15,001 nucleotides of DNA from Nonomuraea sp. (GTDB lineage: Bacteria; Actinomycetota; Actinomycetes; Streptosporangiales; Streptosporangiaceae), in contig JABFVJ010000031.1 in NCBI GenBank assembly GCA_013362835.1, positions 1 to 15,001 on the forward strand, in the 5' to 3' direction. The stretch's first letter is position 1; each line of letters opens with the position of its first letter. The position numbers and the translations under genes are program-made. The notes beneath the pieces were generated by a model that did no database searches, was not told the origin of the DNA, and saw only the letters and a program-made list of their open reading frames with translations. This document shows positions 1-6,594 of this stretch, piece after piece.

Positions 1-1445
1 GACTCGACCGTGTGGGCGCCCAGGGTCGCGGGCGGGGTGGCGCGCAGGCGGTCCATCGCGTCGGCGATCAGCGACAGGTCGTCCACCCGGAAGCTGAGCT
101 GGGACGTCGCGTGCAGCCCGTAGCGTCTGGCCTGGGCGTCGAGGAGGTCGAGCAGGGTACGGCCGTCGCGCTTGGCGGCGGCGGCGATGGCGGCCACGGT
201 GAGGGCGGCGCCGATGCCGTCCTTGTCGCGGACCGGGAGGCCGACGTTGGAGCCGACGCTGTAGCCGATGGCCTCCTCGTAGCCGAAGACCAGGCCCTCG
301 CCCGCCTTGATGATCCACTTGAAGCCGGTCAGCGTCTCGCCGTAACGCACGCCGTGGGCCTCGGCGATCTTGCGCAGCAGGGTCGAGGAGACGATCGTGG
401 TGGCCACCATGCGGTCGCCCGTGGTGTGGGTGATCACGTGTTCGGCCAGCAGGCCGCCGACCTCGTCGCCGGTCAGCATGCGGCAGCCGCCGCCCGGCAG
501 CGGCACGCCGACCGCGCACCTGTCGGCGTCGGGGTCGTTGGCGAGGACCAGATCGGAGCCGAGCTTGGCGGCCAGCGCGACGGCGAGGTCCATCGCCCCC
601 GGCTCCTCCGGGTTGGGGAAGGCCACCGTGGGGAAGTCGGGGTCGGGGTTGCGCTGCTCCTCGACGGCCATCGGCGTCTCGAAGCCCGCCGCCAGGAAGG
701 CATCGGTCAGCGTCGCCGAGCCCACCCCGTGCAGCGGCGTGTACGCCACCCGCAGGTCACGCGCGTCGCCCAGCGGCAGCCCCGTGACCGCGTCGATGTA
801 GTCGTCGAGGATGCCCTCGCCCAGCTCGGTGATGGTGCCGGGGCCGTCGAGGGGGAGCTGGTCGACCCGGCCCACGGCGTCGATGGCGGCCGAGATCTCG
901 CTGTCGATCGGCGGCACGATCTGCGAGCCGTCGCCCCAGTAGACCTTGTAGCCGTTGTCCCTGGGCGGGTTGTGGCTGGCCGTGACGGTCACGCCCGCGT
1001 CGGCGTCAAGTTGGCGTACGGCGAACGCCAGGACGGGGGTGGGCAGCGGGCGCGGCAGCAGCGAGGCGTGCACGCCCGCGCCGGTCAGGACGGCGGCCGT
1101 GTCCCTGGCGAACACGTCGGACTTGTGCCGCGCGTCGTAGCCGATCACCACGTGCTTGCCGGGGCCGAGCACCCGGGCGAGGCCGGCGGCGGCGCGCATG
1201 ACGGTGACGCGGTTCATCCGGTTGGGGCCCGCGCCCAGCTCGCCGCGCAGGCCGGCGGTGCCGAACTCCAGCTTGGCCTGGAAACGGTCGCGCAGGGCGG
1301 GCAGGTCGCCGGTCTCCAGGAGGGCGGAGAGCTCGGCCCGCGTGTCGGGGTCGGGATCCTGGGCCAGCCACTGGCGGGCGCGCCGCACCAGGTCGGCGTC
1401 CACGGCGGAGAGCGGAAGGTCCTCGTCGGGTCCTGAGGTGGTCAC
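1..1445 (-). CDS. Phospho-sugar mutase (PGM2/phosphopentomutase-like), 3' end cut by window edge
   Basis: Alpha-D-phosphohexomutase superfamily enzyme that moves phosphate between C1 and the terminal hydroxyl of a sugar phosphate via a phosphoserine; cytoplasmic. About 481 residues are visible and the C-terminal end lies outside the window. Seen: FGTAGLRG at 61-68 in the N-terminal substrate domain, the phosphoserine loop TASHNP with Ser157, followed by DNGYKVYW, the metal loop DPDADR at 304-309, and the sugar-binding signature GYEEAIGY at 388-395. The GTG start overlaps the TGA of the upstream PNP gene by 4 bases (GTGA), so translation is probably coupled. Such genes are usually annotated phosphomannomutase (pmmB) or phosphoglucomutase. 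The GTAGLRG...NRMN and SHNPxxDNGYKVYW blocks resemble human PGM2, a phosphopentomutase. With PNP next door, conversion of (deoxy)ribose-1-phosphate to the 5-phosphate is a sensible role (inference). The family call is firm; the substrate is not. Confidence 0.93.
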   Translation of the reverse strand, partial: MTTSGPDEDLPLSAVDADLVRRARQWLAQDPDPDTRAELSALLETGDLPALRDRFQAKLEFGTAGLRGELGAGPNRMNRVTVMRAAAGLARVLGPGKHVVIGYDARHKSDVFARDTAAVLTGAGVHASLLPRPLPTPVLAFAVRQLDADAGVTVTASHNPPRDNGYKVYWGDGSQIVPPIDSEISAAIDAVGRVDQLPLDGPGTITELGEGILDDYIDAVTGLPLGDARDLRVAYTPLHGVGSATLTDAFLAAGFETPMAVEEQRNPDPDFPTVAFPNPEEPGAMDLAVALAAKLGSDLVLANDPDADRCAVGVPLPGGGCRMLTGDEVGGLLAEHVITHTTGDRMVATTIVSSTLLRKIAEAHGVRYGETLTGFKWIIKAGEGLVFGYEEAIGYSVGSNVGLPVRDKDGIGAALTVAAIAAAAKRDGRTLLDLLDAQARRYGLHATSQLSFRVDDLSLIADAMDRLRATPPATLGAHTVE

Positions 1446-2245
1446 AGGTGGTCGACCACCTTGGACAGCAGGACGCCCATGCGGGCGGCCGTGGCGCGGC
1501 CCACTTCGAGGACCTCCTCGTGGTTGAGCGGCTCGCCGGACAGGCCCGCCCCCGGGTTGGTGACCAGGGAGACGCCGAGCACCTCCAGGTTGGCCTCGCG
1601 GGCGGCGATGGCCTCAAGGACGGTGGACATGCCCACCATGTCGCCCCCGAGCGTGCGCAGCATCCGGATCTCCGCCGGCGTCTCGTACGTCGGCCCGCGG
1701 AAGGCCACGTAGACGCCCTCGGAGAGGGTCGGGTCGATCTCGCGGACCAGGGCGCGCAGGCGGCGTGAGTAGACCTCGGTGAGGTCGATGAACGTGGTGC
1801 CGGTGATCGGGTTGGCGCCGGTCAGGTTGATGTGGTCGCTGATCAGGACCGGGTCGCCGACGTTCTGGGTCTCGGGGCGCAGGCCGCCGGCGGCGTTGGT
1901 GAGCACGAGCGTGCGCACGCCCGCCGCGGCCGCCGTACGGACGCCGTGGACGACCGCGTCGACCCCCAGGCCCTCGTACAGGTGCGTACGGCCGAGGAAG
2001 ATCAGCGCGTGGCGGCCGGACGAGGTGCGCACGACGCGGATCTTGCCGCCGTGCCCGGCCACGGCGGGGGCGCGGAAGCCGGGCAGATCGGTGAACGGGA
2101 TCTCGGCCACGGTCTCGCCGATCGCGTCGGCGGCGGGAACCCACCCCGACCCCATGACGAGCGCCACGTCGAAGGTGTCGAGGCCGGCGGCTCGGGACAG
2201 GGCCGCGGCGGCCTCGGTGGCCAGGGTGTATGCGTCGTTGCTCAC
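1442..2245 (-). CDS. Purine nucleoside phosphorylase, trimeric (class II) type
   Basis: Phosphorolysis of purine (deoxy)nucleosides to free base plus (deoxy)ribose-1-phosphate; cytoplasmic, purine salvage. The 267 residues match the usual length of trimeric PNPs. Visible blocks: GSGW at 32-35 and GHGG at 64-67 (phosphate site), GRTHLYEG at 85-92 with the His88/Tyr90/Glu91 cluster, TNAAGG at 116-121, GPTYETPAEI at 184-193 with Glu188 in the base-binding position, GMST at 205-208 and VTNPGAG at 228-234 with Asn230. The Glu plus Asn pair is the signature of 6-oxopurine (inosine/guanosine) specificity in this class. The start is GTG, 3 bases after the stop of the upstream peptidase gene and without a convincing ribosome-binding site, so it is probably translated by reinitiation. 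It overlaps the next gene by 4 bases. Equivalent genes are named deoD or punA in mycobacteria and streptomycetes. Confidence 0.95.
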   Translation of the reverse strand: MSNDAYTLATEAAAALSRAAGLDTFDVALVMGSGWVPAADAIGETVAEIPFTDLPGFRAPAVAGHGGKIRVVRTSSGRHALIFLGRTHLYEGLGVDAVVHGVRTAAAAGVRTLVLTNAAGGLRPETQNVGDPVLISDHINLTGANPITGTTFIDLTEVYSRRLRALVREIDPTLSEGVYVAFRGPTYETPAEIRMLRTLGGDMVGMSTVLEAIAAREANLEVLGVSLVTNPGAGLSGEPLNHEEVLEVGRATAARMGVLLSKVVDHL

Positions 2246-2248
2246 ATC

Positions 2249-3553
2249 TCAGTAGTTTAGGAGCAGCCTGTCCAGGACCCGCACTCCGAACTGCAGCGCG
2301 TCGACCGGCACCCGCTCGTCCACGCCGTGGAACATCGACGCGAAGTCCATGTCGCCGGGCAGCCGCAGCGGCACGAACCCGAACCCGCGCACCCCGAGGT
2401 CGGCGAAGAACGTCTTGTTGTCGGTGCCCCCCGACATGCAGTACGGCACCGCCCGCGCCGTCGGGTCCTCGGCCTTCAGCGCCGCGATCATCGACTCGAC
2501 CAGCGCGCCGTCGAACGTCGTCTCCAGCGCGATGTCGTGGTGGATGAACTCGCGGCGCACGTTCGGCCCGGTGAGCGAGTCGACGGTCTTGAAGAACTCC
2601 TCCTCGAAGCCGGGCAGGAACCGCCCGTCGACGACGGCGGTGGCCTGGCCGGGGATCACGTTGGACTTGTAGCCGGCGTCGAGCTGGGTCGGGTTCGTGG
2701 TGTGGCGGAGCGTCGCGCCGACGAAGCGGACCAGCGGCCCGAGCTTGTCCAGCAGCGGGGCCGGGTCGCCCTCGTCGAACGGCAGCCCGAACGCGTCGGC
2801 GATCTCGGTGAGGAACTGCCGCACGGTCGGCGTGTACGTCAGCGGCCACTCGTGCGCGCCGAGTCTGGCCACGGCCTTGGCGACCTCGGTGACCGCGTTG
2901 TCGGAGTTGAGCATCGAGCCGTGGCCCGCCGTGCCGTCGGCGATCAGCTTCATCCAGGCCAGGCCCTTCTGGGCGGTCTCGATGAGGTAGAGCCGGAGCG
3001 AGGGGTCGACCTCCAGCGAGTAGCCGCCGACCTCGCTGATCGACTCGGTCACGCCCTCGAACAGCTCGGGGTTGTTGGCCGTGAGGTACTTGGCGCCGTA
3101 CACGCCGCCCGCCTCCTCGTCGGCGACCCAGGCGAAGACGATGTCGCGGCGCGGCTTCCTGCCCTCGCGCTTCATCTGGCGCAGCACGGCCAGCATCATC
3201 GCGTCCATGTCCTTCATGTCCACGGCGCCGCGGCCCCAGATGTAGCCGTCCTGGATCTCGCCGGCGAACGGGTCGACCGACCAGTCGGCGGCGTTGGCGG
3301 GCACCACGTCGAGGTGGCCGTGGACGAGCAGCGCGGGCAGCGACGGGTCGGAGCCCTCGACGCGGGTGACGACGTTGCCGCGGCCCGGCTCGCTCTCGAC
3401 GTACGTGGAGTCGATCCCGACCTCGGACAGCCTGGCCATGACGACCTCGGCCGCGGCCCGCTCGCCGGGGCCGCTGCCGTCCCCGTAGTTGCTGGTGTCG
3501 ACGCGGATCAGCTCCACGCAGAGGTCGGCGACTTCCTTCTCGGCAGGTGTCAT
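2249..3553 (-). CDS. M20 family zinc metallopeptidase/deacylase (ArgE/DapE/ACY1-like)
   Basis: Predicted cytoplasmic di-zinc amidohydrolase that cleaves a peptide or N-acyl amino acid bond. At 434 residues it has the usual M20 length. Metal and catalytic residues are intact: His80-x-Asp82 in HGHLDVVP, Asp112 in GRGAVDMKD, Glu146-Glu147 in DEEAGG (general base plus zinc ligand), probably Glu174, and C-terminal His409 in FHGVDERVP. TAGHGS at 208-213 is the His211 dimerisation-domain motif that completes the partner's active site. The ATG at 3553 is chosen because it overlaps the regulator's TGA as ATGA, has GGAGAG upstream and begins a typical M20 N-terminus; the frame stays open further upstream, but that part reads as low-complexity Arg/Ala shadow. 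The substrate cannot be read from the sequence. The neighbouring Lrp regulator and MHS transporter suggest peptide or acyl-amino-acid use. There is no signal peptide. Confidence 0.93.
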   Translation of the reverse strand: MTPAEKEVADLCVELIRVDTSNYGDGSGPGERAAAEVVMARLSEVGIDSTYVESEPGRGNVVTRVEGSDPSLPALLVHGHLDVVPANAADWSVDPFAGEIQDGYIWGRGAVDMKDMDAMMLAVLRQMKREGRKPRRDIVFAWVADEEAGGVYGAKYLTANNPELFEGVTESISEVGGYSLEVDPSLRLYLIETAQKGLAWMKLIADGTAGHGSMLNSDNAVTEVAKAVARLGAHEWPLTYTPTVRQFLTEIADAFGLPFDEGDPAPLLDKLGPLVRFVGATLRHTTNPTQLDAGYKSNVIPGQATAVVDGRFLPGFEEEFFKTVDSLTGPNVRREFIHHDIALETTFDGALVESMIAALKAEDPTARAVPYCMSGGTDNKTFFADLGVRGFGFVPLRLPGDMDFASMFHGVDERVPVDALQFGVRVLDRLLLNY

Positions 3554-4575
3554 GGCGTTCTCTCCAGGGTGAGCAGTCCGGACTTGTGGAGGTGTCCGCG
3601 TTTGTAGGCGCGGGTGATGAGGGTCAGGTCGCTGTCGGTGATCTCGTCGAGCCGGCCGAGCACGTCCGTCATGAAACGGTAGAGGTCGGCCTCGTGGCCC
3701 ACGGCCACCTGGACGATGAGGGAATGGGTGCCCGAGGTGGCGGCGCAGTAACGCACGTTCGGGTGCGCGGCGAGGCGCCGGCCGGTCTCGTCGAGCCCGT
3801 ACGGCCGGACCTTCAGCCACAGCATGGCCTCCACCTCCAGCCCGAGCAGCGCGGGCTCGACCTCGGCGCGCGGCAGCAGCAGCCGCCGGTCGATCAGCGA
3901 GCTGACGCGGCGGCGGGCGGTCGGCACGGAGACGTCGAGCCGTTCGGCGATCGTGGTGAAGGCGGTCCTGCCGTCGGCGGCGAGCAGTTCGGCGATCTCC
4001 TGCTCCAGCGGCGACAGGCCGTCCTCGTCGGGCAGCGACTCGGGCGGCGGCTCCGGGCGCAGCTCGGCGATCTCGGCCTCGGTGAGGAAGGGCGCGTGCC
4101 ACTCGGCCACGGTCCTGAACGTGTGCAGCACGACCTGGGTCTGCGTCTGCAGCACGCCGTCGATGTCGCTGATCTCGTGGGCCAGGATCGTGTGCAGGTC
4201 CTGCCGGGACGCCGGGACCAGCTCGCTGGCCAGGTCGGCGGCGCCGGTCAGCGCGTAGACCGAGCGGGTGTCACGCCGGTCGGTGAGCGCCTTGGCCACC
4301 TGGGCGGCCGTGCCGGGCCGCACCTGGACGTGCAGGTGCGCGGGGCGGCCGTGGCCGGTGCGGAGGTCGTCGTAGATCGCGGTGACGCGGACGACGCCGT
4401 CGGCGATCAGCCGCTGGAGCCGGCGGGCGACCGTGCGCTCGTGCTCGCCGACGGCCCGGCCGATCTCGCCCCACGAGGCGCGCGGGCTCACCTGGAGAGC
4501 GGCGACGAGCCGCCGGTCGAGAACGTCCACCTGCAACCGCTTTCGTGTCGGGTTTGTAAATATATTCCCAGACAT
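3550..4575 (-). CDS. Lrp/AsnC transcriptional regulator with duplicated HTH-RAM architecture
   Basis: DNA-binding regulator of the feast/famine (Lrp/AsnC) family. The 341-residue product is about twice the length of a classical Lrp and shows two copies of the fold: HTH 1 about 18-62 (LDRRLVAALQ...TVARRLQRLIADG), ligand-binding RAM 1 about 78-152, an acidic/Pro linker about 160-185 (PEPPPESLPDEDG), HTH 2 about 187-232 (PLEQEIAELLAADGR...TARRRVSSLIDRR) and RAM 2 about 248-325. One chain can therefore mimic an Lrp dimer. The start is uncertain: ATG 4575 has no clear ribosome-binding site, a GTG at 4602 lies upstream, and GTG 4530 would begin VDVLDRRL, where many Lrp proteins start. It overlaps the M20 gene by 4 bases and diverges from the MFS gene across a dyad (4580-4604). 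It probably controls both directions in response to an amino acid or peptide signal (inference). Confidence 0.9.
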   Translation of the reverse strand: MSGNIFTNPTRKRLQVDVLDRRLVAALQVSPRASWGEIGRAVGEHERTVARRLQRLIADGVVRVTAIYDDLRTGHGRPAHLHVQVRPGTAAQVAKALTDRRDTRSVYALTGAADLASELVPASRQDLHTILAHEISDIDGVLQTQTQVVLHTFRTVAEWHAPFLTEAEIAELRPEPPPESLPDEDGLSPLEQEIAELLAADGRTAFTTIAERLDVSVPTARRRVSSLIDRRLLLPRAEVEPALLGLEVEAMLWLKVRPYGLDETGRRLAAHPNVRYCAATSGTHSLIVQVAVGHEADLYRFMTDVLGRLDEITDSDLTLITRAYKRGHLHKSGLLTLERTP

Positions 4576-4579
4576 TTGA

Positions 4580-4604
4580 CTGTTTCGGTCTACCGAATGC
4601 ACAG
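4580..4604. promoter_or_regulatory. Candidate Lrp/AsnC operator in the divergent intergenic region
   Basis: A dyad with perfect 6-bp arms, TTCGGT (4584-4589) and ACCGAA (4592-4597), separated by CT, inside a second inverted pair, CTGT (4580-4583) and ACAG (4601-4604). It lies between the divergent regulator and MFS genes, in a stretch (about 4553-4612) clearly more AT-rich than the surroundings. A TTGACT at 4576-4581 with CACAGT at 4600-4605 (18-base spacer) could be the MFS promoter, which would put the dyad between the -35 and -10 boxes. The dyad is seen in the sequence; the link to the Lrp protein is inferred from position. Confidence 0.5.
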
Positions 4605-4627
4605 TAAGCCATCACCGCACTGTCAGC

Positions 4628-4634
4628 AAAGGAG
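4628..4634 (+). promoter_or_regulatory. Ribosome-binding site that fixes the MFS start
   Basis: AAAGGAG lies 7 bases before GTG 4642. It decides in favour of this GTG over the in-frame ATG at 4597, which lies inside the candidate operator, has no such site and would add 15 residues (MHSKPSPHCQQRSPA) without homology value. Confidence 0.75.
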
Positions 4635-4641
4635 TCCTGCC

Positions 4642-5946
4642 GTGGCGACATCCCCTGTTGCGCCTTCGCCGCTCGGCATCCCGAAGAGCCGTGTCCGCCA
4701 GCTCATGGCCGCCAGCATCGGCAACGTGGTCGAGTGGTACGACTGGTACGCCTACACCTTCCTGGCCACCGTCTTCTCCGCGCAGATCTTCCCCAAGAGC
4801 GCGGACAGCAGCCTGGTGCCGTTGCTGAGCTCGTTCGCGGTGTTCGCGGTGGGCTTCTTCATGCGCCCCCTGGGCGGCCTGATCGTCGGCGCGTTCGCCG
4901 ACAGGTACGGCCGCAAGGCCGCGATGACCTTCACCATCATCCTGATGGGCGCCGGCTCGCTGCTGCTCGGCCTGACCCCCACCTACGAGGCGGTGGGCCT
5001 GCTGTCGCCGGTCATCCTGACCCTCGCCCGCCTCATCCAGGGACTGTCCGTGGGCGGCGAGTTCGCCGCCGCCACCACGTTCCTCGTGGAGTCGGCCCCA
5101 CCCCGCCGCCGCGGCCTGTTCTCCAGCTTCCAGTACGTCAGCACCACCATCGGCCAGCTCCTCGCCTCGGGCCTGGCCGCGGTGCTCACGGCGTCGCTGG
5201 TCAAGGAGGACATGAACGCCTACGGGTGGCGCATCCCGTTCATCGTGGGCGCGGTGCTCAGCCTCGTGGGCCTGTGGATCCGCAAGGGCGCCGACGAGAC
5301 CTCGGCCGTCGCGGAGGAGATCCAGCGCGGCGAGACGCAGCGGCCGGGCATGTTCGAGTTCCTCAGGCATCATCCGCGGTCCGCGCTCACGATCGTCGGC
5401 ATCACGATCGCCGGCACCGTCGCGTACTACACCTGGACCAGCTTCCTGCCCACCTACGCACAGATCACCGTCTCGTTCGACAAGGCCGAGTCGCTGCAGG
5501 TCGGCACGATCTCGCTGGTGTTCTTCATGATCCTGCAGCCGCTGCTCGGCATGTTGTCGGACAAGATCGGGCGTAAGCCGATGCTGATCGCGTTCGGGCT
5601 CGGGTTCCTGATCCTGCCGGTGCCGCTGCTCGGCCTGCTCACGGACTCCTTCGCCAGCCTGCTCGTCGTGCAGATGATCGGCATGGTCTTCCTCGGCTGC
5701 TTCACCTCGGTCTCGGCCGCGGTGAACTCCGAGCTCTTCCCCACCCGGGTGCGGGCGGCGGGGGCCGGGTTCCCGTACTCGCTGACCGTGGCGATCTTCG
5801 GCGGCACCGCGCCGCTGATCGGCACCGCCCTGCAGGAGGCGGACAACCCCGGGCTCTTCCCGTGGTACATGTCGGCGCTCGCGCTGGTCTCGACCCTGGT
5901 GTACGTCTTCGTCCTGCGCGAGACCAAGGACCAGCCGCTCCGCTAG
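4642..5946 (+). CDS. MFS transporter, metabolite:H+ symporter (MHS) type
   Basis: Inner-membrane secondary transporter, 434 residues with about 12 hydrophobic segments; probably proton-coupled uptake of a small carboxylate, amino acid or betaine-like solute. MHS hallmarks: GNVVEWYDWYAYTF at 27-40 in helix 1, RPLGGLIVGAFADRYGRK at 75-92 (motif A of the 2-3 loop), LARLIQGLSVGGEFAAA at 128-144 in helix 4, the second motif-A copy LSDKIGRKP at 305-313, and NSELFPTRVRAAG at 362-374. The GTG start is supported by AAAGGAG 7 bases upstream. It is divergent from the Lrp regulator and M20 peptidase, which suggests a shared nutrient (inference). The substrate cannot be assigned: relatives carry alpha-ketoglutarate, citrate, proline/betaine or shikimate. 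Its TAG stop overlaps the stop of the convergent gene, so no intrinsic terminator lies between the two. Confidence 0.93.
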   Translation: MATSPVAPSPLGIPKSRVRQLMAASIGNVVEWYDWYAYTFLATVFSAQIFPKSADSSLVPLLSSFAVFAVGFFMRPLGGLIVGAFADRYGRKAAMTFTIILMGAGSLLLGLTPTYEAVGLLSPVILTLARLIQGLSVGGEFAAATTFLVESAPPRRRGLFSSFQYVSTTIGQLLASGLAAVLTASLVKEDMNAYGWRIPFIVGAVLSLVGLWIRKGADETSAVAEEIQRGETQRPGMFEFLRHHPRSALTIVGITIAGTVAYYTWTSFLPTYAQITVSFDKAESLQVGTISLVFFMILQPLLGMLSDKIGRKPMLIAFGLGFLILPVPLLGLLTDSFASLLVVQMIGMVFLGCFTSVSAAVNSELFPTRVRAAGAGFPYSLTVAIFGGTAPLIGTALQEADNPGLFPWYMSALALVSTLVYVFVLRETKDQPLR

Positions 5947-6431
5947 GGCAACGAGGTGCAGGGGCGCTCCCGCAGCTCCTTGACGTAGTCGTCGGGGGCG
6001 CCCGCACGCTCGGCCGCGTCGGCCAGGCTGCACAGGTAGCGGGCCGAGGGCAGGCCGCCCTCGTAGCCGTCGAGCACGTAGAACCAGGCCACGACCTCGC
6101 CGTCGAGCGTCTGCACCCGCAGCCGCACCTTGTGGTAGGCCCCGCGGACGGCGCCCTCCCACTGGTCGAGCGAGGTCTCCTCCCAGTCGGGCACGTCGTA
6201 CAGCGCGACGAAGACCTGCTCGCCGGGGTCCTCCACGATGGTGGCGAGCGAGCTCTCCCATCGGGGGTCGGTGCGGCCGAAGGTCAGCCGCCAGCCCGTC
6301 AGCCAGCCGACGCCCCAGACCGGGGAGTGCGGGGCACGCATGGCCATCTGCTCGGGGTCCATGTTGGTGCCGTACGCGGCATAAAGTCTGAGATCATTCG
6401 GCTTCCCTGATTGATCCGAAAGCCACGCCAC
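5943..6431 (-). CDS. Gamma-glutamylcyclotransferase-fold (GGCT/AIG2-like) protein
   Basis: Small cytoplasmic protein of 162 residues with the GGCT-like fold. Family enzymes turn gamma-glutamyl-amino acids or related amides into 5-oxoproline. Seen: the substrate-loop motif LYAAYGTNM at 16-24 (usually YGSN; here Ser is replaced by Thr22), the WLTGWRLTF strand about 43-51, and Glu92 in LDQWEG, which aligns with the catalytic Glu98 of human GGCT. The C-terminal block YVLDGYEGGLPSARYL is typical of actinobacterial members. I chose GTG 6431 because GAGAGGGG (6445-6438) precedes it by 6 bases. ATG 6464 is in frame but lacks a good site and adds residues that do not look conserved. The gene is divergent from lpdA, as I recall for other actinomycetes. 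The in vivo substrate is unknown. Confidence 0.88.
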   Translation of the reverse strand: MAWLSDQSGKPNDLRLYAAYGTNMDPEQMAMRAPHSPVWGVGWLTGWRLTFGRTDPRWESSLATIVEDPGEQVFVALYDVPDWEETSLDQWEGAVRGAYHKVRLRVQTLDGEVVAWFYVLDGYEGGLPSARYLCSLADAAERAGAPDDYVKELRERPCTSLP

Positions 6432-6437
6432 GATCCA

Positions 6438-6445
6438 CCCCTCTC
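6438..6445 (-). promoter_or_regulatory. Ribosome-binding site deciding the GGCT-like start
   Basis: On the minus strand GAGAGGGG ends 6 bases before GTG 6431. It is the strongest purine-rich site near any in-frame start of this gene, and the reason for preferring GTG 6431 over ATG 6464. Confidence 0.6.
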
Positions 6446-6563
6446 GCCGGGTGCTGTTCGTCATCCAGCTACCGCGCCATCCTGCCACGCGGACCCGCCG
6501 AGTCGGTCCATCAGTCCGTACGGGAAGCGTGACGTTTTCGCCGGAGTCGAGTGGCGCGCCCGG

Positions 6564-6594
6564 TTGCGGCTTCGTCGAGCGCGTGCGGGACAAT
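6564..6594 (+). promoter_or_regulatory. Possible lpdA promoter implying a leaderless GTG start
   Basis: TTGCGG (6564-6569) and GACAAT (6589-6594) lie 19 bases apart. A transcript starting about 7 bases after the -10 box would begin at or next to GTG 6602, making a leaderless mRNA, which is common in actinobacteria. The boxes are imperfect and the spacer is long, so this is tentative. Confidence 0.3.

Noticed and set aside
12..1436. Long plus-strand open frame opposite the mutase gene
   Set aside because: Composition is the Gly/Arg/Val-rich pattern of an antisense shadow, while the opposite strand holds complete mutase motifs.
3554..4102. N-terminal extension of the M20 gene
   Set aside because: The frame is open, but the added segment lies antiparallel in register to the Lrp gene on the same strand and is low-complexity; the ATGA overlap start with GGAGAG is better.
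4597..4641. Upstream ATG start for the MFS gene
   Set aside because: Lies in the candidate operator without a ribosome-binding site; GTG 4642 has AAAGGAG at good spacing.
4612..6261. 549-residue minus-strand open frame across the MFS and GGCT-like genes
   Set aside because: Low-complexity Arg/Glu/Gln-rich shadow of the MFS gene; no ribosome-binding site or recognisable domain.
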